NCBI GenBank assembly: GCA_964654285.1
Contig: CAZZJC010000001.1
Coordinates: forward strand, 1-64,000
Direction of reading: 5' to 3'
Length of the DNA: 64,000 nt
Source of the DNA: BJHQ01 sp964654285
GTDB lineage: Bacteria; Planctomycetota; UBA11346
The first letter of the stretch is position 1. Each line of letters starts with the position of its first letter. The translations under genes and the position numbers were made by a program. Below are positions 56,777 to 64,000 of the stretch, one piece after another. The notes beneath the pieces are model-generated. The model was given only the letters and a program-made list of their open reading frames with translations. It searched no databases and was not told the DNA's origin.

Positions 56777-58708
56777 TCATTTCTCCCCGATGGCGTAGAT
56801 ATGCGTCTGCGATTTGATGTAGATCCGCCCACCCCGGCAGGCGACACCGCCGACTTCATGACCGAAGCCGTCCTTGATGCCCATGTAGGTGCCGAGGCAG
56901 AAGCGCTTGAACTCGGGGTTCTTGAGCGACGGGAAGTAGCGGTCGGAGATGTCGATCGGCAGGCTTCCGTCGCCGAGCAGGTTGGGCTTGGCATTCAGGC
57001 GCTTGGGTTTGGCCGGATCGGAGACGTCGATGACGTTCGTCGTCGACTTCCTCTCACCCATACCGGTGATCGTGAGCAGGCGATTGCCGGCCAGGACCGG
57101 AGTCCCGCCCATGGAACGGTCTATGGTCGCCAGGGTCTCTCCCGAGACGGGATTGATGAGCGTCGCGCTGGTGGCGAGGATCGTGGGCGACAGGGCGAAG
57201 GGGCTGTGGCTCGCACCCCTCGACTGGGATTTCAAGCCGGCCCCGATGACCAGGCCGCCTTCTGGCGTCAGGCTCAGCGTCCACATGTTGACCGGGGGGG
57301 CGCTGTGATCCCCGCCATAGCATTTGTACAGGGTGTTGTTGACGAAGCCGATGAAGCCCGAACCCCAGTAGTCGTTCTTCACCGGATTCTCTGCGGTCGC
57401 GCCGACGCTGCTGGGGAATTGTCCCATCTTGGCCCCGGTTTCGGCGTCGATGACCGCGCCCTGGTTGCCCACGACCAGGGCCCGGATGCCGCCCTTGCCA
57501 TCCGGCAACCGGACCAAGGCCGGTGACATATGGTCCCCGTGGGTTCCCGTGGCCGGCGGACCTCCGGGTCCGCGCGAGCTTTCCCAGCGCAGGGCCCCGG
57601 TGCGCTTGTCGATACCCATCAGGGACATGGTGTAGCCTTCGCTCTTGCTGGCACCGCCGCCGGGGACGATGAGGAGGTCCTTCCAGAGCAGGGGCGATGG
57701 GCAATGCGAAGCCCCGGCCGGCGACATCTGCGGGTCGCGCCATCCCCACAGGCGCTTGCCGGTGGCGAGGTCATAGGCCGCGATCTGGCCGAGGCCGAAG
57801 GTCACGCCGACGATCTCGCCATCGCTCACCGGCGTGGCCATGGTGTCGGTCATGTGGCCCTGCCAATGATTGGTGAAGGAACTGACCGGCACGCCGGTCT
57901 TGGCGGCAGCATACTGGACCAGGGCCGGGCTGGACGACCACGTGGGCGGCGCCCCCCCGGCATAGGGTTTGACGGTGGACTGCTTCAGACCCTCCGCCGG
58001 CTTCCGGTCCGCCGCGAGATCGCGCAAGGTCGCGATCTCGCCGTCCAGGGTCGGGCCGATGTCCGGGAATGCGGTCTTCAGCTCATTCTTCCAAAGCTCC
58101 AGATCCTTGGCCACGGCCTCCATGAATACCTTGCGTTCTGCGGGGTATCCTGCGAAATTCTTTCTGGCATCGCGCGCTATGGCCGTCGCACCCAGGCGCA
58201 CGCGCCACCAGCCCAGGGCGCGCTCGAAGAGCTCCTGCTGCGGGGCCGCCGCGGCTGCCGCCGGCGCCGGTCCGACCGATTTGCGGTCCGCGCTGAGGGC
58301 CGGCAGGGTCAAGAGCTTGAGCTCATCCTGCCAGAGGACCTTGCCGGTGTCGGCGTCATAGCAGGTCACGAAGTGGGGGGTGCTCAGGCAGACCACCCGG
58401 TTGCCGACCACCAGGGGCTGGCTGTCGCTGCCACCCGGCAGGGCGGCCTTCCAGAGGATGTTCCTGGCCTTCTGGTCGCCGTAGGTCCATTGCTTGGAGG
58501 TGGCGCCCTTGGCGTTCTTGACCTCGGCTTCGACCGGGGTGCCCTCCCAGAACTCGGTCGGGGGCGTGGCGCCCGGATACCAGAAGTTGCCCTGGCCGGC
58601 GAAGCCGACCGGGTCGGTGGGCGAGGCTTGCCAGTTCGCGGCGGCGAAGGGGATCTCGCCAGCCTGGATCGTTCCCGCGAGCAGGATCAGGAGGTTCAAT
58701 GGGCGCAT
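56777..58708 (-). CDS. Secreted PQQ-like beta-propeller protein (paralog 5 of 5)
   Basis: 643 residues from the ATG at 58708, with GGAAGG 6 nt upstream; the ATG at 58774 is rejected. The signal peptide is PLNLLILLAGTIQAGE. It opens SPTDPVGFAGQGNFWYPG, ATPPTEFW, then blade 1 (VTCYDADTGKVLWQDEL), the charged helical insert after LSADRKSVG (about 130 residues), TMATPVSDGEIVGVTFGLGQIAAYDLATGKRLW, and ends GGRIYIKSQTHIYAIGEK. It is closely related to the protein at 24843. The last motif has Ala where the others have Cys. The function is unknown. It is divergent from an AraC gene, with 126 nt between starts containing a 9-bp inverted repeat. Confidence 0.75.
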   Translation of the reverse strand: MRPLNLLILLAGTIQAGEIPFAAANWQASPTDPVGFAGQGNFWYPGATPPTEFWEGTPVEAEVKNAKGATSKQWTYGDQKARNILWKAALPGGSDSQPLVVGNRVVCLSTPHFVTCYDADTGKVLWQDELKLLTLPALSADRKSVGPAPAAAAAAPQQELFERALGWWRVRLGATAIARDARKNFAGYPAERKVFMEAVAKDLELWKNELKTAFPDIGPTLDGEIATLRDLAADRKPAEGLKQSTVKPYAGGAPPTWSSSPALVQYAAAKTGVPVSSFTNHWQGHMTDTMATPVSDGEIVGVTFGLGQIAAYDLATGKRLWGWRDPQMSPAGASHCPSPLLWKDLLIVPGGGASKSEGYTMSLMGIDKRTGALRWESSRGPGGPPATGTHGDHMSPALVRLPDGKGGIRALVVGNQGAVIDAETGAKMGQFPSSVGATAENPVKNDYWGSGFIGFVNNTLYKCYGGDHSAPPVNMWTLSLTPEGGLVIGAGLKSQSRGASHSPFALSPTILATSATLINPVSGETLATIDRSMGGTPVLAGNRLLTITGMGERKSTTNVIDVSDPAKPKRLNAKPNLLGDGSLPIDISDRYFPSLKNPEFKRFCLGTYMGIKDGFGHEVGGVACRGGRIYIKSQTHIYAIGEK

Positions 58709-58720
58709 GTCTGGCCTTCC

Positions 58721-58755
58721 GTGACGGGTTGTGGCAGGGGCGATGTACCCGTCAC
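58721..58755. promoter_or_regulatory. 9-bp inverted repeat between the propeller and AraC genes
   Basis: GTGACGGGT (58721-58729) and ACCCGTCAC (58747-58755) are exact reverse complements 17 nt apart, starting 12 nt before the propeller start codon. Candidate operator, or a leader hairpin of the propeller mRNA. Confidence 0.45.
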
Positions 58756-58834
58756 TGCTTCCGGGTGTTTTCATGATTCACGGCCGGGCCTTCCAGGCTG
58801 TTGCCTTTGGATGCATCCGGTTACTTTTTGGCGC

Positions 58835-59752
58835 ATGTCCGTCCCCGACCCCAGCGCCTGGTTGCGACGGGCCCTGATGCATTGGAAGGGGACCTTCGTC
58901 GGCAGGATCCATGTCCGCTCGGCCGCGGGTGGTCCGCCGCCGGGGCCGGGGATGGCGGGACGCGAGGATCGGCCTTGTGCCCTTGGGATGCAGGCGGGCA
59001 GGCTGAGGCTCAGGACGCCCGGATCGGTCGAAACCCTGCTCCCAGGGGACGTGGCGATCCTGTCTGCCGGCACCGGTTTCCGGCTCGAGATCCCCGTCTC
59101 GGCCGAGATATTGATGCTGTTCGCCGACCACGGCGTGTCGGTGCAATGGTTGCGTCTGCACCACGACAGGTCGGTGTTGCTGCACCAGGCCGATTCGGGC
59201 ACCGTACCTCCGGATCCCGTGTTCGCCCCGCTGCTCGCCACGCTGGCGCGAACCGGGTTGTCCGAGCGGGCCCGGAGGTCCGGCTGGACCTTCGTCGTCC
59301 AGCTGCTGCAGGAGCAGAAGCTGGCCCCACGGCGCAGAAGCGGGGGCGACCCTATCGCCTGCCTGGCCCGGGATCGCATCCAGGCCGGTTTCGCCGATCC
59401 CGCGTTGGATGTGGTCGCCCTGGCGCGGGATCTGGGCGTGCACCGCAGCACCGTGCTGCGGGCCTTTCGACGCCAGGGTCTGGGAACGCCGCAGGCCTTT
59501 CTCCTGCGCTGCCGCATCGATCTGGCCCAGGATCTGCTCCGATCCACCATTCTCAGCACCGATGAGGTGGCCAGGTGTGCCGGATTCGCGAACCGGTCGG
59601 TCTTCCATCGCGCCTTCCGACGGATGACAGGCGTCCCGCCCCAGCGTTATCGTCGATTCGGCCATCATGACGGCCGTCGTTCCCCGGCCACGGCGCAGGC
59701 CGGAGCAGCCGCGCCGCGGAAGCTGCAACCGGATGAGGCCCAAGGAGGCTGA
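58835..59752 (+). CDS. AraC-family transcriptional regulator
   Basis: 305 residues from the ATG at 58835. The N-terminal part is a short cupin-like domain (LRLRTPGSVETLLPGDVAILSAGTGF). The C-terminal part has the double helix-turn-helix: LDVVALARDLGVHRSTVLRAF and STDEVARCAGFANRSVFHRAF, then RRMTGVPPQRYRRFG, the usual AraC end. About 30 basic residues follow it. It is head to head with the propeller gene at 58708 and is probably its regulator. It is followed 141 nt later by a Ser/Thr kinase gene on the same strand. Confidence 0.92.
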   Translation: MSVPDPSAWLRRALMHWKGTFVGRIHVRSAAGGPPPGPGMAGREDRPCALGMQAGRLRLRTPGSVETLLPGDVAILSAGTGFRLEIPVSAEILMLFADHGVSVQWLRLHHDRSVLLHQADSGTVPPDPVFAPLLATLARTGLSERARRSGWTFVVQLLQEQKLAPRRRSGGDPIACLARDRIQAGFADPALDVVALARDLGVHRSTVLRAFRRQGLGTPQAFLLRCRIDLAQDLLRSTILSTDEVARCAGFANRSVFHRAFRRMTGVPPQRYRRFGHHDGRRSPATAQAGAAAPRKLQPDEAQGG

Positions 59753-59893
59753 GTCGCGGTCTGCCCAGCCGGGATGGGCGCGGGAAACCCCGACCAGCCC
59801 GGAACCACGGCCAAGGATGGACGGAGGGGCACCCCGGAGGGAAGGTTCTGCTCCCCTGTTGCGGGATTCACGTAATCGCTTCGACTCTCCCCC

Positions 59894-62635
59894 GTGGCGC
59901 AACTGCTCCAATCCGGTCAGCACCTGGGCGGCTACGGCATCGAGTCGTTGATCGGCAAGGGTGGCATGGGCGAGGTCTACCGGGCGCGGCAATTGAGCAT
60001 GGACCGCCAGGTCGCGCTCAAGGTGCTGTCGCCCCGGCTCGCGCGCCAGGATCCCAAGTTCGCGCAGCAGTTCCGCGACGAGGCGCGCGCCGCCGGCCGC
60101 CTGAGCCACCCCAACATCATCGCGGTGCATGATGTCGGCACCGCGCCGCATCCCGTGGACGGCGAGACGATCCATTATTTCTCGATGGAACTCGTCGACG
60201 GCGAGTCGGTGAAGGAGGTGCTCCAGCGCGAAGGCACCTGCCCGCGCGACCTGGTCACCTCGATCATGCTCGCGATGTCCGAGGCGTTGGTCTACGCCGA
60301 GGCCCAGCACATCATCCATCGCGACATCAAGCCCGACAACATCATGCTCACCTCGAAGCAGGTGGCGAAGCTGGCCGACCTCGGCCTGGCGATGCGGGTC
60401 GGCGACGAGGCCGGCGCCGACAAGGACGAGCAGGGCCGTTCCAAGGTGATGGGCACGCCGCTCTACATGAGCCCGGAGCAGGCGCGGGCCACGGCGCTCG
60501 ATGCGCGCAGCGACCAATACAGCCTGGGTGCGACGCTCTACCACATGCTGACCGGCCACGCGCCGTTCACCGCCCCATCGGCCAAGGAGATCATGAAGGC
60601 GCATGTGTTCGCGCCGGTGCCGGACCCGCAGGAGGAGAACCCCGGCATCAGCCAGCCGTGGCGCGATCTCTGCATGCGTCTGATGGCGAAGTCGCCCGAG
60701 GACCGCTTCCCCACCGCGACCGCCCTGCGCGACGCGGTGCGCCAGATCGCCTACGGCGACCAGCGGTCGGGTGCGACCGCGCGCCAGCGCACCCCGCGCC
60801 CGCTGCGGTCGCGCAGCGGTTCGCCCTGGGCCGGCCCGCTGATCCTGGCCGGAGTGCTGGTCGCCGGTGCGATCGTCCTGTTCGTGGTGATGGACCGTGC
60901 GAAGCCGGAGCAGCCGGACGCGCTGACCCTGGTGCCGGTTCCGGATACGGCCGAGGTCACCCGCCAGGCCGCGGCCACCGCCATCGCCGCCCTGCCGGCT
61001 GATAATGCCCAGGCGGTGGGCGCCCTGGAGCGGCTGCTCGGCGAAGCCCGCTTCAGCACCGGCCCGGCCCGCGCGCTGCTCGAGGCCGAGCTTTCCCGCC
61101 GCCGCGCGCCCCGCCCGGATCCGGCGGCGAACGACGCCAAGCTGGCCCAGGCCGAGCTCCTCGCCTCCGATCCGGGCCGTCTCGCCGAGCTGCGCAAGCT
61201 GCTGCCGGCGCTGGGCGGCCTCGACCTCGCCCCGCCGCAGCGGACCCGGCTCGACGCGCTGCGCGCCAAGGTCGACGAGCAGATCCGCCGTGCCAACGAA
61301 CGCTGGAAGGCGAATGTCGCCACGGCCGCGACCCCGGCCGCCTGCGACGAGCTGCAACGCGAACTCGCCGCTGCGCCCGAGTGGATCCAGCGCGACGAAG
61401 TCACCCGCATGCTGGCGGCGCGGCGGCTCGCCCTGGCGCCCAAACCACCGCCACCGGTCGACCCTGGCCCGGCCTGGCGCGCCTTCGCCGCCGAGATCGA
61501 CCCGCTGCGCGGCACGCCGGCGCTCATCGACCTCGGCACCCGCCTGGAATCCCTCGGCGACCGCCTGCCGCCCGGGCCCGATCGCGAACTCGGCCAGGTG
61601 CTGGTCTCCGATCTTTCGATGCTGATCGGCACGGCGGAAAAACGCCTGCAGAACCACATCCAGAAGGAGACCCCGACCGTCCTCGTCCGCTTCGGCGCGA
61701 AGGATCTGCGCAAGGTCCGCCTCGTCCGCCTGAGCACCAAGGAGCTGGCCACGGCCGCGCCGGACCAGCCCAACGTCGCCGCCACCGCCCAGCCGCGCAC
61801 CTCGCTCGATCTCGACTGGCGCTCGCTGCTCGACCGTGCGCTGAACACCGGCGTCGACAAGGACGCCGGCACCCTCGCGGCGGCGTGGCTGTGGTTCTGG
61901 CGCCTGCCCGAGGCCGACACCGCCCTGGCCGCGCTCGGCGAGGACCCGTTCGGGCGCGCCCTGCGCGCCTATGAGCGCCATGCCCGGCTGTTCCCGCAGG
62001 TGGCGAATCCGCCGCTGCGCGCCGACGACCGCGTCGAGTTCAGCTACCGCTTCGATCCCTGGGACCACGCCCTGGTAGGCGACTTCCAGGGCGAGGGCCT
62101 GACCCTCGGCGCCAACGGGCTCTTCTGGCAGACCGGGGCGAGCCGCCCCGATCGCGACGCGGGCGAGGACAGGCTGCCCGGCGTGCGCTGGAAAGGTCTG
62201 CTCGCCGCGCCGGCCACGGCCGAGCTGCAATGCCGGGTGGAGGCCGATTCCGTGCTGGCGATCGGTCTCGCGGTCGATGGGCGGGCGGTGCGGACGGTGC
62301 TCAACCTGCGCCAGGGCACCACCGCGATCATCGCCACCGCCGCGACCGGCCGCACCTTCGCCATCGTGCCGATCACCGGCGGCGGTCCGATGCTCGGCCG
62401 GGACCGGTTGCTGACCTTGGGGTTCGTCCTGGGTGAGGACGGCCGGGTCGAGCTGAGCCTCGACGGCAGACCGCTCGCCACCGCCGCGCCATTGCAGCTG
62501 CCCGCCGGACGTCCGGCCACCCTGGTCATGCAGACCCTGCAGACCCCGGGTACGGCGGAACGCCCCAGCCGGAGCGCCTGCGCGATCCAGAACCTGGTGC
62601 TCAAGGGCCGGTTGCCGGGGTCCGCGCAGCCCTGA
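59894..62635 (+). CDS. Membrane Ser/Thr protein kinase with large extracytoplasmic region
   Basis: 913 residues from a GTG start. The kinase domain fills residues 12-280: glycine loop GKGGMGEVY, VALKVL (catalytic Lys), HRDIKPDN near 142, ADLG (DFG position, a common bacterial variant), GTPLYMSPEQA and SDQYSLGATLYHMLTG. A membrane helix lies near residues 314-334 (GPLILAGVLVAGAIVLFVV). The outer part, about 570 residues, starts with Ala-rich helices and ends in a beta-rich region (AELQCRVEADSVLAIGL, GEDGRVELSLDGRPL) that resembles a LamG/concanavalin-like domain. This fits the large Hanks-type kinase families of planctomycetes. Ligand and targets are unknown; the FHA protein at 20053 is a possible reader. 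Confidence 0.93.
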   Translation: MAQLLQSGQHLGGYGIESLIGKGGMGEVYRARQLSMDRQVALKVLSPRLARQDPKFAQQFRDEARAAGRLSHPNIIAVHDVGTAPHPVDGETIHYFSMELVDGESVKEVLQREGTCPRDLVTSIMLAMSEALVYAEAQHIIHRDIKPDNIMLTSKQVAKLADLGLAMRVGDEAGADKDEQGRSKVMGTPLYMSPEQARATALDARSDQYSLGATLYHMLTGHAPFTAPSAKEIMKAHVFAPVPDPQEENPGISQPWRDLCMRLMAKSPEDRFPTATALRDAVRQIAYGDQRSGATARQRTPRPLRSRSGSPWAGPLILAGVLVAGAIVLFVVMDRAKPEQPDALTLVPVPDTAEVTRQAAATAIAALPADNAQAVGALERLLGEARFSTGPARALLEAELSRRRAPRPDPAANDAKLAQAELLASDPGRLAELRKLLPALGGLDLAPPQRTRLDALRAKVDEQIRRANERWKANVATAATPAACDELQRELAAAPEWIQRDEVTRMLAARRLALAPKPPPPVDPGPAWRAFAAEIDPLRGTPALIDLGTRLESLGDRLPPGPDRELGQVLVSDLSMLIGTAEKRLQNHIQKETPTVLVRFGAKDLRKVRLVRLSTKELATAAPDQPNVAATAQPRTSLDLDWRSLLDRALNTGVDKDAGTLAAAWLWFWRLPEADTALAALGEDPFGRALRAYERHARLFPQVANPPLRADDRVEFSYRFDPWDHALVGDFQGEGLTLGANGLFWQTGASRPDRDAGEDRLPGVRWKGLLAAPATAELQCRVEADSVLAIGLAVDGRAVRTVLNLRQGTTAIIATAATGRTFAIVPITGGGPMLGRDRLLTLGFVLGEDGRVELSLDGRPLATAAPLQLPAGRPATLVMQTLQTPGTAERPSRSACAIQNLVLKGRLPGSAQP

Positions 62636-62700
62636 AGCGGGAGGCATCGGTCGCCTGTCGACCCTTGTCCCAAGCGGCCGGGATCGACCATGGTGCGACC

Positions 62701-64000
62701 ATGTCCACGTCCAAGCCCGCACGCGCCCTGATCACCTCCGCCCTGCCGTACATCACCGGCGACATCCACCTCGGCCATCTCGTCGAGCACGTCCAGACCA
62801 ACGTCTTCGTGCGCTTCCGCCGCATGGTCGGCGACGAGATCGCCTACCTGTGCGCCGACGACGTGCACGGCACCGGCACCATGATCACGGCGCGCAAGCA
62901 GGGGGTGAGCGAGGCCGACCTCATCGCCCGCCTGGGCAAGGCCCATGTCGAGGATCTCGCCGCGTTCGACGTGGTCTTCGACCGCTATGGCTCGACCGAT
63001 GTCGCCGCCAACCGCGAGGTGGTGTACGGCATCTGGCGCAACCTGCGCGCGTCCGGCCATGTGGCAGAACGCGAGGTCACCCAGCTCTTCGATCCCGAGG
63101 CCGGCTGCTTCCTCGCGGATCGCTTCGTCAAAGGCACCTGTCCGGTCTGCGGCGCGCCGGACCAGTATGGCGATTCCTGCGATCGTTGCAGCGCGACCTA
63201 CGCCCCCACCGACCTCAAGGATGCGCGCTCGACCCTGTCCGGCGCCACGCCCGAACTGCGCAGCGCCAAGCACTATTTCGTCAAGCTGGAGGAGCTGCGC
63301 CCGGTGATCGAGGCCTGGGTCGACGGGCCGGGCCACCTCCACCCCGACACCGCGCGCTGGGTGCGCAACACCTTCCTGGTCGCGGGCCAGCCGCTGCGCG
63401 AGTGGGACGTGTCGCGCCCGGCGCCGTACTTCGGCTTCGAGATCCCCGACGCGCCCGGCAATTACTTCTATGTCTGGCTCGACGCGCCCTGCGGCTACCT
63501 GGCGACCGCGATCGACTGGTGCTCCGCCAACGGCATCGACCTCGCCACCTGGTGGCCGCGTCAGGGCCAGCCCGGCTTCGCTGCTGAGCAATCCGGCTTC
63601 GCCGGTGGGCAGCCCGAGATCCACCACTTCATCGGCAAGGACATCGTCTACTTCCACACCCTGTTCTGGCCCGCCACCCTGCAGGCCGGCGGCTGGAAGC
63701 TGCCCAGCCGCGTGCACGTGCACGGCTTCCTGACCGTGAACGGCGAGAAGATGTCGAAGTCGAAGGGCACCTTCGTCAACGCCCGCACCTACCTCGACGC
63801 CGGCCTGGATCCGGCGCATCTGCGCTATTTCCTGGCGAGCAAGCTGAACGGCACCTCCGATGATTTCGATCTCAGCCTCGCCGAGTTCGAGGCCAAGGTG
63901 AACAGCGACGTGGTCGGCAAGGTGGTGAACCTCGCCAGCCGCACGGCGCGCTTCGTCCCCAGCCTGGCCGCGACCTACCCCGACGACGGCGGCCTGTTCG
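62701..64000 (+). CDS. metG: Methionine--tRNA ligase (3' part cut by window edge)
   Basis: 433 codons are visible. Class I synthetase: the HIGH motif reads HLGH (residues 23-26) in LPYITGDIHLGHLVEH, the zinc knuckle is CPVCGAPDQYGDSCDRC, and KMSKS is exact in NGEKMSKSKGTF near residue 350. The methionine pocket segment NYFYVWLDAP is present. Between WW and HHFIGKDIVYFH there is an insert of about 17 residues with the unit PGFAAEQSGFAGG, apparently from a small internal duplication. The anticodon domain begins at the edge. It starts 66 nt after the kinase gene. Confidence 0.97.
   Translation, partial: MSTSKPARALITSALPYITGDIHLGHLVEHVQTNVFVRFRRMVGDEIAYLCADDVHGTGTMITARKQGVSEADLIARLGKAHVEDLAAFDVVFDRYGSTDVAANREVVYGIWRNLRASGHVAEREVTQLFDPEAGCFLADRFVKGTCPVCGAPDQYGDSCDRCSATYAPTDLKDARSTLSGATPELRSAKHYFVKLEELRPVIEAWVDGPGHLHPDTARWVRNTFLVAGQPLREWDVSRPAPYFGFEIPDAPGNYFYVWLDAPCGYLATAIDWCSANGIDLATWWPRQGQPGFAAEQSGFAGGQPEIHHFIGKDIVYFHTLFWPATLQAGGWKLPSRVHVHGFLTVNGEKMSKSKGTFVNARTYLDAGLDPAHLRYFLASKLNGTSDDFDLSLAEFEAKVNSDVVGKVVNLASRTARFVPSLAATYPDDGGLF

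Noticed and set aside
3599..58708. Idea that the five propellers are PQQ-dependent alcohol dehydrogenases
   Set aside because: No catalytic Asp/Glu set, disulfide pair or cytochrome domain was recognised; the PQQ-like name reflects the blade fold only.
58778..62722. Open frame of 1314 codons on the minus strand
   Set aside because: It is antisense to the Ser/Thr kinase and AraC genes, whose motifs are clear.

Overview
The window is 64 kb of high-GC bacterial chromosome. Part of it is ordinary housekeeping backbone: bioB, homoserine dehydrogenase, rpsI, dnaE, thrS, rplU, shikimate kinase, metG, and a ResB/CcsA cytochrome c assembly operon. Set into this are carbohydrate-related accessory modules. 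Several traits point to the PVC group (Planctomycetota, Lentisphaerota, Verrucomicrobiota, Kiritimatiellota): expanded secreted quinoprotein-like propellers, divergent GH29 enzymes with AraC regulators, a uroporphyrinogen-decarboxylase-like protein, and an FHA protein and membrane Ser/Thr kinase with large C-terminal parts. The phylum cannot be fixed from the sequence alone. The organism is clearly diderm: an outer-membrane porin, an LpoB-like lipoprotein and many signal peptides are present. No rRNA, tRNA, CRISPR array, transposase or phage gene was recognised.

Layout. Positions 1-12121 (minus) form a six-gene transcription unit: two GH29-type enzymes, a six-hairpin glycosidase-like protein, a PQQ-like propeller, a GH36-like protein and a sugar ABC-transporter binding protein cut by the window edge. 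It is read away from a divergent AraC regulator at 12190. Positions 13.2-18.2 kb hold a gamma-carbonic-anhydrase-like hexapeptide protein, a UroD-like protein with its own divergent AraC gene, a damaged MazE/MazF-type toxin-antitoxin pair, bioB and a small methyltransferase. Positions 18.4-24.4 kb hold homoserine dehydrogenase, a gap full of small hairpins, an FHA protein and a 1094-residue secreted protein. Positions 24.8-31.2 kb are a second accessory block: propeller, fucosidase, divergent AraC, propeller. Positions 31.4-49.1 kb are mostly core: HNH nuclease, endonuclease III, rpsI, dnaE, porin, L,D-transpeptidase, LpoB-like lipoprotein, cytochrome c assembly operon, thrS and a hybrid histidine kinase. 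Positions 49.4-59.8 kb contain a PhyH dioxygenase and two further divergent propeller/AraC pairs around rplU, a YyaL-type protein and shikimate kinase. The window ends with a membrane Ser/Thr kinase and the start of metG.

The most interesting theme is a repeated module. Five secreted propellers share a layout not explained by the generic PQQ-like label: an N-terminal xxPP motif, a long charged helical insert between the first and second blades, and a near-identical C-terminal motif (G-x-R-hydrophobic-Y/F-hydrophobic-x-S, then a Y-C/A ending). Four of the five lie in transcription units divergent from an AraC-family gene. The gaps between them carry candidate operators, including 9-bp direct repeats 20 bp apart at 52391-52419 and 9-10-bp inverted repeats at 58721-58755 and 27904-27957. 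A decayed piece of another such propeller gene lies at 53349-53412. I read this as a family of inducible, secreted, carbohydrate-linked propellers of unknown function. The accessory blocks look more A/T-rich by eye than the backbone, which would fit gene transfer.
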